In this document: positions 9,083-17,614 of the stretch, piece by piece
How the letters are laid out: every line of letters begins with the position of its first letter
How positions within the stretch are numbered: the stretch's first letter is position 1
Source of the DNA: Rubrivirga litoralis
GTDB lineage: Bacteria; Bacteroidota; Rhodothermia; Rhodothermales; Rubricoccaceae
Direction: 5' to 3'
Length of the DNA stretch: 64,000 nucleotides
Assembly (NCBI RefSeq): GCF_031846415.1
Contig: NZ_JAVRHT010000015.1
Coordinates: 24,542-88,541 of the forward strand
Translations under genes and position numbers: made by a program
Notes under the pieces: model-generated
Seen by the model: only the letters and a program-made list of their open reading frames with translations
The model's database searches: none
What the model was told of the DNA's origin: nothing

Positions 9083-9156
9083 TGGGCCCGGCAGGACTTG
9101 AACCTGCAACCGTCCGGTTATGAGCCGGCTGCACTAACCGATTGTGCTACGAGCCC
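9083..9156 (-). tRNA. tRNA-Met (CAT anticodon)
   Basis: On the minus strand the acceptor stem GGGCTCG pairs with CGGGCCC (one G-T pair), the D-arm is GCAC...GTGC, the anticodon loop is CTCATAA (anticodon CAT) and the T-arm is GCAGG TTCAAGT CCTGC. The CCA end is not encoded. A CAT anticodon can be elongator Met, initiator Met or lysidine-modified Ile. The 5' end lacks the mismatch expected of an initiator and there is no GGG/CCC anticodon stem, so elongator Met or Ile2 is likeliest. Confidence 0.93.
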
Positions 9157-9162
9157 GCGCCG

Positions 9163-9169
9163 CAAGCTA
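9163..9169 (-). promoter_or_regulatory. Candidate -7 element TAGCTTG for tRNA-Met
   Basis: TAGCTTG ends 7 bases before the mature tRNA 5' end, so transcription would begin at or next to the tRNA. The same word precedes recG and the HIT gene. Confidence 0.5.
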
Positions 9170-9391
9170 GCGCCGGCCGCCCCGCCCGGACTCCACCCCG
9201 CCCGCGGCGGCCGAGCGGGGCGGGGCGGGCGAGCCCCACGCGCCGGGCGGAGCGGGCGCAGGCACCGCCCCGCCCCGATTCAAAACACAGAGGTTCGCGG
9301 TGACTCCTGCGTTACTTCTTGAGGCAGTGCGCCCCGAAAGCCTGCGGCACGAGTAGGTTCGCCGTCGCATTGGCTTTCCCACCCCGCCCGC

Positions 9392-9877
9392 ATGGAGAAG
9401 ATCGACGACATCGACGCCCAGATCCTCCACCTCCTCCAGGTCGACGGCCGCGCCAAGCGGACCGACATCGCCGAGGCCGTCGGCCTCTCCATCCCGTCCG
9501 TCTCGGACAGGATGCGGAAGCTGACCGAGCGCGGCGTCCTCGTCGGGACGCACGCCGCGCTCGACGCGAAGCGGCTGGGCTACGACGTGGCCGCCTTCGT
9601 CTTTATCCAGTCGACCGGCAGCGAGCACTACGCCGCGTTCGTCGAGGGCGTCACGGCGATGGGCGAGGTCCAGGAGCTCCACTCCGTCACCGGCGACGGC
9701 TCCCACGTGCTCAAGGTCCGCGTCCGCAACACGACCGCGCTCGAGCGGCTGCTCGCCCGCATCCAGGCGCTCCCCGGCGTCCGCGGCACGCGGACGAGCC
9801 TGGTCCTCTCGACCCACAAGGAGAGCACCTACCTCCCCGCCGAGCCGATGGCGCTCGTGCCCACGCGCGACGAGTAG
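9392..9877 (+). CDS. Lrp/AsnC-family transcriptional regulator
   Basis: The 161-residue protein begins MEKIDDIDAQILHLLQVDGR, followed by the winged helix-turn-helix (TDIAEAVGLSIPSVSDRMRK) and, from about residue 65, the RAM/AsnC effector domain (AAFVFIQSTG, LHSVTGDGSHVLKVRV). Such proteins sense amino acids and form octamers or larger assemblies on DNA. It lies 76 bases upstream of glnN on the same strand, so control of glutamine synthesis is a reasonable inference. The ATG is preceded by CCACCCCGCCCGC, the C-rich form of the dispersed 11-mer. Confidence 0.92.
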   Translation: MEKIDDIDAQILHLLQVDGRAKRTDIAEAVGLSIPSVSDRMRKLTERGVLVGTHAALDAKRLGYDVAAFVFIQSTGSEHYAAFVEGVTAMGEVQELHSVTGDGSHVLKVRVRNTTALERLLARIQALPGVRGTRTSLVLSTHKESTYLPAEPMALVPTRDE

Positions 9878-9953
9878 CGGGCGGGGTGGCCAGACCGCCC
9901 CGCCCCGCCCGTCGCCCCCCACGCCCCGCCCGCTTTCCACGCCCACCCCGCCC

Positions 9954-12125
9954 ATGACCCCGACCCTCCCCCCCCCGAACGGCGCCCTGCGCGTGCCCGC
10001 CCGCAACGTGCTCCGCGACGTCGAGAAGGCGTTCGGGCAGAACACGTTCGGGCTGGCCGAGATGAAGTCGCGCCTGCCCAAGTCCGTCTACAAGCGGCTG
10101 ACCGCCACCGTCGAGCGGGGCGAGCCGTTCGACGAGACCGTCGCCGACGCCGTGGCCCTCGCCATGAAGGAGTGGGCCGTCGAGCGCGGGGCCACGCACT
10201 ACACGCACTGGTTCCAGCCACTCACCGGGCGGACCGCCGAAAAGCACGACAGCTTTATCACGCCGAACGCCGGGGGCGGGGCGGTCATCGAGTTCTCGGG
10301 CAAGAGCCTCGTCCAGGGCGAGCCCGACGCGTCCAGCTTCCCCGGCGGCGGCCTCCGCGCCACATTCGAGGCCCGCGGCTACACGGCCTACGACCCGACC
10401 AGCCCGGCCTTCCTCGTCGAGCACAACGGGAGCGCCACGCTCTGCATCCCGACGGCGTTCGCGTCGTGGACCGGCGAGGCCCTCGACCACAAGATCCCGC
10501 TCCTGCGAAGCCTGGAGGCCCTCAACCGGCAGGCCACGCGCGCGCTCGCGCTCCTCGGCGAGGACGTCGGCCGCGTGACGGCGACGTGCGGGTCGGAGCA
10601 GGAGTACTTCCTCGTCGACGGCGCCCTGTTCGAGGACCGCCCCGACCTCCTCGTCGCCGGGCGCACGCTCGTCGGCGCCGCCCCGCCCCGCGGGCAGGAG
10701 TTCGACGACCACTACTTCGGGTCGATCCCCGAGCGCGTCATGGCCTACATGAACGCGGTCGAGGCCGAGCTCTACGCGCTCGGCGTGCCCGTCGCCACGC
10801 GACACAACGAGGTGGCCCCGGGCCAGTACGAGTTCGCGCCCGTCTTCGAGGACGCCAACGTGGCCGCCGACCACCAGCAGGTCATGATGATGACGCTGCA
10901 GCGCGTGGCCAAGCGCTACGGGCTCGCGTGCCTGCTCCACGAGAAGCCGTTCGCCGGCGTCAACGGGTCGGGCAAGCACGTGAACTGGTCAATGTCGACG
11001 GACACCGGGCTCAACCTGCTCGACCCCGGCGACACCCCGCACTCGAACCTCCTGTTCCTGTTCTTCTGCACGGCCGTCGTCCAGGCCGTGCACCTGCACC
11101 AGGACCTCCTGCGGGCCTCGATCGCGACGGCGGCCAACGACCACCGGCTCGGCGCCAACGAGGCGCCGCCGGCCATCCTCTCGGTCTTCCTCGGCGACCA
11201 GCTCTCGGACGTCTACGAGCAGATCACGGCCGAGGGCAAGGCGACCGCGTCGAAGGCGTCGGGCTTCCTCGGGCTGGGCTCGCCGGTCCTCCCGACGCTC
11301 CCGCGCCACGCCGGCGACCGCAACCGGACCTCGCCGTTCGCCTTTACCGGCAACAAGTTCGAGTTCCGGGCCGTCGGCTCGTCGCAGAGCGTGAGCTTCC
11401 CGCTCACGGTCCTCAACACGATCGCGGCCGAGGCCATCGACGACCTGACGACGAAGCTGGAGGCGAAGCTGGGCCGGAAGCGGTCGAAAAAGGCGGTCGA
11501 GGAGGCCGTCCAGGAGGTCATCACCGAGTCCATCCGCGAGCACACGGCGATCGTGTTCAACGGCGACGGCTACTCCGACGCCTGGCACCGCGAGGCCGTC
11601 GAGGAGCGCGGGCTCCTCAACCTGGCGACGACGCCCGAAGCGCTCGCCACGCTCACGGCCGACAAGAACGTGGCGGCCTTCGAGCGCTACGACGTGCTCA
11701 CGCGGGCCGAGCTCGAGAGCCGCCAGGACATCCTCCGCGAGCAGTACGCCCTCACGCTCAACGTCGAGGCGGCCACGACCGAGTCGATGGCGAAGACGCT
11801 CGTGCTCCCGGCCGCGCTCCGCTACCTCATGGAGATCGGCGAGGCCGCCGAGGCCGTCGAGGACCTCGGCCTGGACACGTGGGGCGCGCGTGAAACGGCG
11901 GGCGGGGTGGTCGAGCACGTCAACGCGCTCCGCACGGCGCTCGGAGCGCTCGCTGCGGCCCGCGCCGCCGCCCACGAGGCCGACGACGAGGCGGCGGCGA
12001 TGACGTCCGAGGTGGTCCCGGCGATGGCCACGGTCCGCGCGGCGTGCGACGCGCTGGAAAAGGAGGTGCCGGCCGACCTCTGGCCGCTCCCGACCTACCG
12101 CGACCTGCTGTTCACGGGGAAGTAG
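9954..12125 (+). CDS. glnN: Glutamine synthetase type III
   Basis: The enzyme makes glutamine from glutamate, ammonia and ATP in the cytoplasm. At 723 residues it has the length of GSIII (GlnN) rather than GSI (~470). It carries the GSIII signature KPFAGVNGSGKHVNWSM at about 331, RHNEVAPGQYEFAPVFEDAN at about 285, and an N-terminal GSIII domain with THYTHWFQPLTG. Metal and substrate residues in these blocks appear intact. CCACCCCGCCC directly abuts the ATG. The Lrp regulator upstream may share control. The gene converges on the FNT gene across a spacer with complementary arms. Confidence 0.97.
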   Translation: MTPTLPPPNGALRVPARNVLRDVEKAFGQNTFGLAEMKSRLPKSVYKRLTATVERGEPFDETVADAVALAMKEWAVERGATHYTHWFQPLTGRTAEKHDSFITPNAGGGAVIEFSGKSLVQGEPDASSFPGGGLRATFEARGYTAYDPTSPAFLVEHNGSATLCIPTAFASWTGEALDHKIPLLRSLEALNRQATRALALLGEDVGRVTATCGSEQEYFLVDGALFEDRPDLLVAGRTLVGAAPPRGQEFDDHYFGSIPERVMAYMNAVEAELYALGVPVATRHNEVAPGQYEFAPVFEDANVAADHQQVMMMTLQRVAKRYGLACLLHEKPFAGVNGSGKHVNWSMSTDTGLNLLDPGDTPHSNLLFLFFCTAVVQAVHLHQDLLRASIATAANDHRLGANEAPPAILSVFLGDQLSDVYEQITAEGKATASKASGFLGLGSPVLPTLPRHAGDRNRTSPFAFTGNKFEFRAVGSSQSVSFPLTVLNTIAAEAIDDLTTKLEAKLGRKRSKKAVEEAVQEVITESIREHTAIVFNGDGYSDAWHREAVEERGLLNLATTPEALATLTADKNVAAFERYDVLTRAELESRQDILREQYALTLNVEAATTESMAKTLVLPAALRYLMEIGEAAEAVEDLGLDTWGARETAGGVVEHVNALRTALGALAAARAAAHEADDEAAAMTSEVVPAMATVRAACDALEKEVPADLWPLPTYRDLLFTGK

Positions 12126-12129
12126 GGGC

Positions 12130-12331
12130 GGGGGGACTAGCGACTGGGGAATGAGGGGCATCCCGCCCCGCCCCGCCCTGGCCCCCCGTTTCCGCAAGCG
12201 GCACCGCCCCGCCCGAGACGCTTGGGCGGGGCGGTGGTGCGAACGGCCTGCGCCCCGCCCCGCCCGCAGCGAAGGAGCGGGCGGGGCGGTCGCGTTCTGC
12301 CAGTCCCCGATCCCAAGTCCCCAGTCCCTCC
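12130..12331. repeat. Convergent-gene spacer with GGGGACT-type inverted arms and 11-mer hairpins
   Basis: After the glnN stop lies a G-rich arm containing GGGGACTAGCGACTGGGGAA; before the end of the opposing FNT gene lies a C-rich arm (12298-12331) containing AGTCCCCGATCCCAAGTCCC. Both are built from GGGGACT-like words and are imperfect reverse complements. Between them two pairs of the dispersed 11-mer form stems, the clearest at 12202-12236 (GGGCGGGGCGG pairing with its complement). A bidirectional terminator is a plausible role. Confidence 0.6.
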
Positions 12332-12334
12332 GCT

Positions 12335-13183
12335 TCAGTCCTCGCCGTCGGCCGCGGCCTGGGCGTAGTTGAGGACCGCCACGAGCCCCACCCCGCCCAC
12401 GATGTTGCCCGCGAGGGCGGGGACGAGGAACGCCGGAATGGCTCCCCACCCGGCCTCGCCGGCGAGCACGGCGTAGACGGCTTCGGAGGTCCCGGTGATC
12501 GAGTGGGCAAAGCCGCCCAGACCGATCGCGTAGGCCACGACGACGATGAGGACGACCCGCGAGCGCTCGGCCGACGGGAGCATCCACACCAGGAGCGCCA
12601 GGAGCCACCCGGCGTAGATGCCGCCGCCGAACGTGGTCCCCGGGCCAGTCTCGACGACGTGGCGGCCGACGCGGGCGAACTCGGCCATCTGGGCGTCGGT
12701 GAACACGCCGCTGTCGATCCACAGGAGGTACGCGAACACGGCCGCCCCGACGAGGTTGGCCCCGAGCACGATGCCCCACAGGCGGAGCATGCCGCCAAAG
12801 GCCGCCCACGTCTTCTGCCGCAGGACGGAGACGACCGGCGTCAGCGTGTTCTCGGTAAACAGCTGCTGCCGCCCGATGATGACGACGAGGAACCCGAGGG
12901 CGTAGCCGAGCGACGTGACGAGCGGGGTCCAGGAGGCCTCGGGGAGCGCGGCGCCCAGGAGCGACCGCCCGACGAACGAGAACCCGATCGAGAGGCCGGC
13001 GGCGAGGCCGGACCAGAACAGGGCGCCCGACGACCGCGACAGCTCGTCGCGCGCCTCGCGCAGGACGGCCTCGTAGAGGATCGTGGCGGGCGGGGAGGCC
13101 CGCCGGTCGGCCTCGGAGACATCGTGGTCGTCGAGGTCGAGGCCGGAGAGCGGAGCGCGGTCGCGGGCGGGGAGGTCGGGCAT
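12335..13183 (-). CDS. Formate/nitrite transporter (FNT) family channel
   Basis: A 282-residue membrane protein begins with a charged cytoplasmic N-terminus (MPDLPARDRAPLSGLDLDDHD), followed by about six membrane helices, including ALFWSGLAAGLSIGFSFVG, LVTSLGYALGFLVVIIG and FLVPALAGNIVGGVGLVAVL. GRQQLFTENTLTPV and GNIVGG are typical of the FocA/NirC pore family. The substrate (formate, nitrite, hydrosulfide or another small anion) cannot be read from the sequence. The ATG at 13183 is chosen from the family N-terminus; the upstream frame runs through non-coding repeats. Confidence 0.9.
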   Translation of the reverse strand: MPDLPARDRAPLSGLDLDDHDVSEADRRASPPATILYEAVLREARDELSRSSGALFWSGLAAGLSIGFSFVGRSLLGAALPEASWTPLVTSLGYALGFLVVIIGRQQLFTENTLTPVVSVLRQKTWAAFGGMLRLWGIVLGANLVGAAVFAYLLWIDSGVFTDAQMAEFARVGRHVVETGPGTTFGGGIYAGWLLALLVWMLPSAERSRVVLIVVVAYAIGLGGFAHSITGTSEAVYAVLAGEAGWGAIPAFLVPALAGNIVGGVGLVAVLNYAQAAADGED

Positions 13184-13385
13184 GGACCGGCCAACGGACG
13201 CCGGCGCGGGGCGATCCCCCGAGATGGAGGCCGGCCGCCCCGCCCGGATTCTCCTGAGCAGGGCGGCTCGGGCGGGGCGGCCGGTTCGGGGTGCTCGGGC
13301 GGGGCAGGAAGCCGGCGCCACCCCGCCCCCGCGTTCTGCCCTTGCCTCGTCCCTCGTCCCGCGAGCGCAGCGAGCCCCCTCAGAA

Positions 13386-13553
13386 ACTGTTTGGTGGAGG
13401 TTCCCCCTCCCCACCGGGGGAGGGCCGGACCCAAAGGGCGTGGAGGGGGATGAGTGTCAAGGCGGCCGTCGAGGGCGGGGCGGCCACTCCACATCCCCCC
13501 TCCCGACCTCCCCCCGCTGGGGGGAGGAGAGTCAAAGTTGGCTACCAAACAGT
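13386..13553. repeat. Candidate palindromic mobile-like element
   Basis: Perfect terminal inverted repeats ACTGTTTGGT (13386-13395) and ACCAAACAGT (13544-13553) bound a 168-base segment containing two strong hairpins, CCTCCCCACCGGGGGAGG-like near 13408 and CCTCCCCCCGCTGGGGGGAGG-like near 13507 (each stem is shorter than 20 bases), plus the word GGACCCAAAGGGCG (13427-13440) seen at two other loci. It has no coding capacity and abuts the end of sdaA. A MITE- or REP-like element is possible; a complex terminator is the alternative. Confidence 0.5.
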
Positions 13554-13556
13554 CTC

Positions 13557-15005
13557 TCAGCACTCCGTAAAGCGGACCGACACGTTCGTCGCCAGGCCGC
13601 CCTGGCTCGTCTCCTTGTAGCGGTCCGACATGTCCTCGGCCGTCTGCCGGAGCGTGCGGATGACGGCGTCGAGCGAGACGCGGGCGTCCTCGGGCGTCCC
13701 GGCGAGCGCGAGGTGCGCCGCGTTGATGGCCTTGACGGCGCCCATCGTGTTCCGCTCGATGCACGGGATCTGGACGAGCCCGCCAATCGGGTCGCACGTC
13801 ATGCCCAGGTGGTGCTCCATGGCGATCTCGGCGGCCTGGAACGCCTGTTCGGGCGTCCCGCCCTCGGCCTCGCACAGCGCGGCGGCGGCCATCGAGCTGG
13901 AGACGCCGACCTCGGCCTGGCACCCGCCCATCGCCGCCGAGATCGTAGCCCCCTTCTTGAAGAACGTCCCCACCTCGCCGGCCACGAGCAGGAAGTCGAC
14001 GATCTGGTCGTCGGTCACCTCCTCGTCCGAAAAGCAGACGTGGTACATCAGCACGGCCGGGATGACGCCGGCGGCCCCGTTCGTCGGCGCCGTGACGACG
14101 CGGCCCAGGTTCGCGTTCTCCTCGTTGACGGCGAGTGCGAACGCGCTCACGAGCTGGAGCACCTGGGGGAACCGGAACGTCTGTGCGCGGATGGCCGCGA
14201 TCCACTCGCGCGAGGTCTCGGCCTCGTGGGCGTCGCCGAGCAGGCGCCGCGCGAGCGGGGCGGCCCGCCGCGCCACGCCCAGCCCGCCCGGGAGCACGCC
14301 GTCGGTGTGGCACCCGCGGAAGACGCCCTCGCGCATCACGTCCCACAGCGCGAGCACGCGCGCGCGGACCTCGGCCGGCGTCCGCCACGCCTCCTCGTTC
14401 CGCTGGACCACGTCGGCGATCCGGCACGCCCCGCTCCGGCAGTGCGCGAGCAGCTCGGCCGGCACCTGGGCGGGGTGGGGCAGCCGCACGAGGCCGGCCG
14501 CCTGGCGCTCGGCCTCGCCCTCGGCGACCACGAACCCGCCGCCGACCGAGTAGTACGTCGACGCCCGCTCGCCCGCCCCGCTCCCCGCGGGGTCCGCCCC
14601 GCCCCCGACGGCCACGCACGTCATGCCGTTGGCGTGGCCCGGCAGCCGCTCCGACGGGTGGTAGAGGATGTCCGCGGCCGGGTCGAACGCGACGGCCGCC
14701 CCGCCCAGCACGACGCGCTTGTCGCGGGCGAGCGCGGCGACGTACGCCGGGATCCGGTCGACGGCGATCGTCACCGGGTCGTGCCCGAGGAGCGCGAGGG
14801 CGATCGCCTGGTCGGTGCAGTGGCCGCGCCCGGTGAGCGCGAGCGACCCGTAGAGGTGGACCTGCACGCGCTCCACTCCGCCCAGGAGGCCGGCGTCGTC
14901 GAGCTCGCCCAGCCACCGCTGGACGGCCCGCCACGGGCCGAGCGTGTGCGAGCTGGACGGCCCGACGCCGATCTTGAGCATGTCGAACACGCTGAGGGCT
15001 TCCAC
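13557..15005 (-). CDS. sdaA: L-serine dehydratase, iron-sulfur type
   Basis: The enzyme converts L-serine to pyruvate and ammonia using a [4Fe-4S] cluster. The single chain carries the beta domain first (SVFDMLKIGVGPSSSHTLGP) and then the alpha domain (ENANLGRVVTAPTNGAAG, FKKGATISAAMGGCQAEVG, CDPIGGLVQIPCIERN). Cysteines in the last two blocks are the expected cluster ligands. From the GTG at 15005 the product is 482 residues, close to the usual ~455; the frame is open to an ATG at 15113, which would add a 36-residue Pro/Ala-rich extension atypical of the family. The gene is divergent from the toxin-antitoxin pair at 15176. Confidence 0.94.
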   Translation of the reverse strand: MEALSVFDMLKIGVGPSSSHTLGPWRAVQRWLGELDDAGLLGGVERVQVHLYGSLALTGRGHCTDQAIALALLGHDPVTIAVDRIPAYVAALARDKRVVLGGAAVAFDPAADILYHPSERLPGHANGMTCVAVGGGADPAGSGAGERASTYYSVGGGFVVAEGEAERQAAGLVRLPHPAQVPAELLAHCRSGACRIADVVQRNEEAWRTPAEVRARVLALWDVMREGVFRGCHTDGVLPGGLGVARRAAPLARRLLGDAHEAETSREWIAAIRAQTFRFPQVLQLVSAFALAVNEENANLGRVVTAPTNGAAGVIPAVLMYHVCFSDEEVTDDQIVDFLLVAGEVGTFFKKGATISAAMGGCQAEVGVSSSMAAAALCEAEGGTPEQAFQAAEIAMEHHLGMTCDPIGGLVQIPCIERNTMGAVKAINAAHLALAGTPEDARVSLDAVIRTLRQTAEDMSDRYKETSQGGLATNVSVRFTEC

Positions 15006-15145
15006 GAGGAGGGGGCGGGGTGGTGGGACGGGAAAGGTCGCTACGGGCGGGGCGGCGGTGTCCCTGGTCGGGACCTGGGGCGGGGCGGCGACCGATGCCT
15101 GGCCGTGCGACACGGAGCAGCCAGAGAGTTCGTTCTACAGCACCG

Positions 15146-15152
15146 TACTTTG
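15146..15152 (+). promoter_or_regulatory. Candidate -7 element TACTTTG upstream of the antitoxin
   Basis: GTACTTTG lies 23 bases before the antitoxin ATG. The same octamer occurs upstream of the 16S gene (40824-40831) and of the 23S gene (about 42957-42964). It fits the TAnnTTG pattern seen at other starts in this window. Confidence 0.45.
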
Positions 15153-15175
15153 CGTTGACGCAGACCCGCTGAGCT

Positions 15176-15394
15176 ATGAGCCTCCAAGAGATCGAGTCGC
15201 AGGCCCTCCTCCTCCCGCCGGGCGAGCGCGCGCTTCTCGCGCAGCATCTCATCTCGAGCTTAGACGAAGAAGACGAGATCGAGCGTGTGTGGGCCGACGA
15301 GGCGGCACGGCGCTGGGATGCCCTCGTGTCGGGAGAGGTTAAAGGCATCCCCGTCGCTGACGCGCTCGCCGACGCCCGTCACGCCGTCTCGTGA
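15176..15394 (+). CDS. Addiction-module antitoxin (short, ParE/RelE-associated)
   Basis: The 72-residue protein (MSLQEIESQALLLPPGERAL, then AQHLISSLDEEDEIERVWADE and a C-terminal VSGEVKGIPVADALADA) matches the putative addiction-module component family that precedes RelE/ParE toxins. The N-terminal helices should mediate dimerisation or DNA contact, and the C-terminal tail should wrap the toxin. It overlaps the toxin start by four bases (GTGA). As the toxin frame is interrupted, this antitoxin may be an orphan, retained alone. Confidence 0.85.
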   Translation: MSLQEIESQALLLPPGERALLAQHLISSLDEEDEIERVWADEAARRWDALVSGEVKGIPVADALADARHAVS

Positions 15395-15690
15395 CAGACG
15401 TCCAGCTTCATCCCGACGCCCGAGCGGAGTTGCTCGCAGCAGCAACTTATTACGAAGAGCGGTCGGACGGCCTTTGAGGGCTGTTCATCGACGAAGCTCA
15501 GCGGGTCTTCAGCCTCATCGCGGAGTCGCCCGATCTCGGCTCTCCGGTGCCGAGGAGCAACCCGTACCGCCGGTGGTCGCTCCGCCGGTTCCCGCACCAC
15601 GTGATTTACCGGACAGACGGGGGCACGCTGTTCGTACTCGCCGTTGCGCACGACCGTCGCCGTCCTGGCTATTGGTCAAAGCGGTCGTAG
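15391..15690 (+). pseudogene. RelE/ParE-family toxin interrupted by an in-frame TGA
   Basis: Read through, 100 codons from the GTG at 15391 give a typical toxin: LHPDARAELLAAATYYEERS, FIDEAQRVFSLIAESPDLGS, PYRRWSLRRFPHHVIYR and LFVLAVAHDRRRPGYWSKR. Codon 29 (15475-15477) is TGA, between SDGL and GLFIDE. In relatives this position is usually Gly or another small residue, so GGA-to-TGA by one substitution is plausible. No frameshift is needed, which argues for recent inactivation, sequencing error or stop readthrough. The start overlaps the antitoxin stop. Confidence 0.85.
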
Positions 15691-15865
15691 GCGGGGCGGC
15701 GGCGCCCCGTCCGCGGTCGATGTGCGGGGCGGGGTGGTTCCGCGCTGAGGGCAGCCACCCTCTGTACACGAGCTGGTGGCCGCTGGCGCTCTGGTTTTTC
15801 CAGAGCGGGGCGGCGGCTAACTTTCTGTTTATGCAACACGTAAGCCTCGGTGTCCTCGCCACCCT

Positions 15866-16600
15866 TTGGAGAACCTAGTCGAGTCCGCGCTCCCCGCCCT
15901 CTTCGTGCTCCCGGTCCTCGCTGTCGCTCTGGCGGCGTCAGGGTCGAGGCGCACCGGATCGGCCGCATTGCTGTTCCTCCTCCTCCTCACGCTCGACGGC
16001 TTCCTCGTTAGCGCGCCCGTCGTCTACGATGTCGCCCAGGTCCCGGGGGCCAACTGGAACTGGACGGGGAAAGCGCTCAGCCTCGCCTGGGCGCTCGCGT
16101 TCATCGGGTTTGGTCCGCTCTCCCGGCGTGATGTTGGCCTCACTGTTCGCCAGCGTCCCAACTCCCTCCGCCCTGCTGTCCTCGTCACAGTCGGGCTCGT
16201 CCTGCTCGGGGTCACCATCGGCGCCGTGTTCGGTGGGGGAGGTCCGCTCCGTGTCGAGACGTTGGCGTATCAGCTCACGATGCCGGGATTAGCCGAAGAG
16301 CTTGCGTTCCGCGGCGTGTTTCTTGCCCTCCTGCACCGGGCTATACCAGCAGAAGCGGGGGCTGCTGTTTCCTGGTGGCCGGCGGTGGTCACGACGCTTG
16401 CGTTCGCCTTCACGCACAGCCCGAGTCTTGAGGGCGGCCGAATCGCATTCGCGTTCCTCCCGTTCCTCCTACCCCTGGTGGCTGGGGCTGCGTTCGCGTG
16501 GCTCCGGGAAAAGACAGGAAGCCTCCTCTGGCCAACAATCGCTCATAACGGGCTCAACGCGGCTATTTTCGTCAGCGGGTCGGTAGCGGGAGCGGCGTGA
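15866..16600 (+). CDS. CPBP-family intramembrane glutamic endopeptidase (CAAX protease-like)
   Basis: This multi-spanning protein of 244 residues has the three catalytic motifs of the Abi/CPBP family: EELAFR (Glu-Glu at about 144-145, Arg 149), FAFTHS (His at about 186) and HNGLN (about 226-230). Membrane segments include ALFVLPVLAVALAA and AALLFLLLLTLDGFLVSAPV. Family members process prenylated or signal peptides, or act in bacteriocin immunity; the substrate here is unknown. The TTG start at 15866 is the earliest possible. Codon use is less extreme than in neighbours and the 11-mer is absent, so transfer together with the preceding toxin-antitoxin pair is possible. Confidence 0.85.
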   Translation: MENLVESALPALFVLPVLAVALAASGSRRTGSAALLFLLLLTLDGFLVSAPVVYDVAQVPGANWNWTGKALSLAWALAFIGFGPLSRRDVGLTVRQRPNSLRPAVLVTVGLVLLGVTIGAVFGGGGPLRVETLAYQLTMPGLAEELAFRGVFLALLHRAIPAEAGAAVSWWPAVVTTLAFAFTHSPSLEGGRIAFAFLPFLLPLVAGAAFAWLREKTGSLLWPTIAHNGLNAAIFVSGSVAGAA

Positions 16601-16723
16601 TCCGCTAGGAGCTGGCCGCGATCCCGTCCGGACGGGGCGGGCGCTTGAGCGGGGCGGGCTCGCCCCCCGAAGACAACCCACCGCCCCGCCCTCACAGAGC
16701 CGCCACCCCGCCCCCGGCCGCCG

Positions 16724-17431
16724 TCACGTAGCGACGCGGCGCGCCCCCTCCGGCCGCTCCAGCATCACCAGCCCCTGCGCCACCAGCAGCGTCGTGACGA
16801 CGAAGAACAGGGCCTCCTCGACCGGGAGGCCCGCGATCTCCCACCCGGTCCGCGTGGCGTCGGTGATGTCCCAGATGCCCTGGCCGATGGCGAAGCGGTC
16901 GGCGACCCAGAGGTAGAGCGAGAGCGGGACGACGGTCACGGCCACGAGCCGGCGCCGTGCCCAGACGAGCTCGCCCCCGACCGCCCACATCAGCGCGAGC
17001 ACCGGGCACGCCCAGGCCAGGATGAGCCCGAGGTAGAGCCAGTGCCCGCCGGCCACGAGCGCCGCGGCGCCGGCCGCCGAGAGCGCCCCGAACACGGCCA
17101 CGCCCAGCCACCGCGCGCCCCGCTCAGCCGGCGGCGGCACGGGCCACCGCGCCTGGAACAGCCGGAGCCACAGCCCCGCCAGGACCGTCTGGATCACGAA
17201 GAACGCGTACTCCTCGACCGGCACCCAGCCGATCGTCGCGAGCACGCGCCCCGGCGGGTACGTCCACACCTCGTGGGCGACGAGGTAGTTGTCCCACGGC
17301 GTCGTGTAGACGAACGCGATGCCGACGAGGAGGGCCAGCGGCCCCCACCGCGCCCGCGTCCGCCCCTGGAGGAGCGCGAGGACCACGAGCGGGGGAACGG
17401 TAAAGGCGAGGTGGAACTCGAGGTACGTCAG
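16724..17431 (-). CDS. Fused lycopene cyclase (two CrtYc/CrtYd-type domains)
   Basis: An integral membrane protein of about 235 residues with two copies of the heterodimeric lycopene cyclase domain fused in one chain; each carries the acidic signature (WVPVEEYAFF and LPVEEALFF). Such enzymes cyclise lycopene to beta- or gamma-carotene. The N-terminal helix typical of the family (TYLEFHLAFTVPPL) lies upstream of the first conventional start, GTG at 17386, and no ATG, GTG or TTG precedes it in frame nearby. CTG at 17431 would give MTYLEFHLAF and is proposed; translation from 17386 would remove most of helix 1. No other carotenoid gene is in the window. Confidence 0.85.
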   Translation of the reverse strand: MTYLEFHLAFTVPPLVVLALLQGRTRARWGPLALLVGIAFVYTTPWDNYLVAHEVWTYPPGRVLATIGWVPVEEYAFFVIQTVLAGLWLRLFQARWPVPPPAERGARWLGVAVFGALSAAGAAALVAGGHWLYLGLILAWACPVLALMWAVGGELVWARRRLVAVTVVPLSLYLWVADRFAIGQGIWDITDATRTGWEIAGLPVEEALFFVVTTLLVAQGLVMLERPEGARRVAT

Positions 17432-17545
17432 CGGAGCGCGGGGCGGGGCGGGGCAGGACGGCGAGCCCGGAGGGCGGGGCGGTCACGACCGGCGCCCGCC
17501 CGCGTTCCCGCCCTCTGGGTCCGCCCCGCCTGGCGCCACCCCGCC

Positions 17546-17601
17546 CGCGGTGCCCACGCCACCCCGCCCCGCCCGCGGTGCCCACGCCACCCCGCCCCGC
17601 C
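17546..17601. repeat. Two tandem copies of a 28-base unit
   Basis: The unit begins CGCGGTGCCCACGCCACCCC and repeats at 17574 with a period of 28, followed by another copy of the dispersed 11-mer. It lies in the spacer between the symporter 3' end and the lycopene cyclase. A related partial copy (GGCGCCACCCCGCC) precedes the first unit. Confidence 0.7.
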
Positions 17602-17614
17602 CGGGCGGGGCGGG

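Noticed and set aside
12989..14853. Long antisense open frames across glnN, sdaA, recG, rho and similar genes
   Set aside because: High GC removes stop codons in other frames. Their translations are Arg/Pro/Ala-rich and lack motifs, whereas the opposite strand encodes complete known proteins.
17508..17612. CRISPR-like or integron-like repeats between lycopene cyclase and symporter genes
   Set aside because: Only two full 28-base tandem copies exist, without spacers, integrase or attC-like structure.
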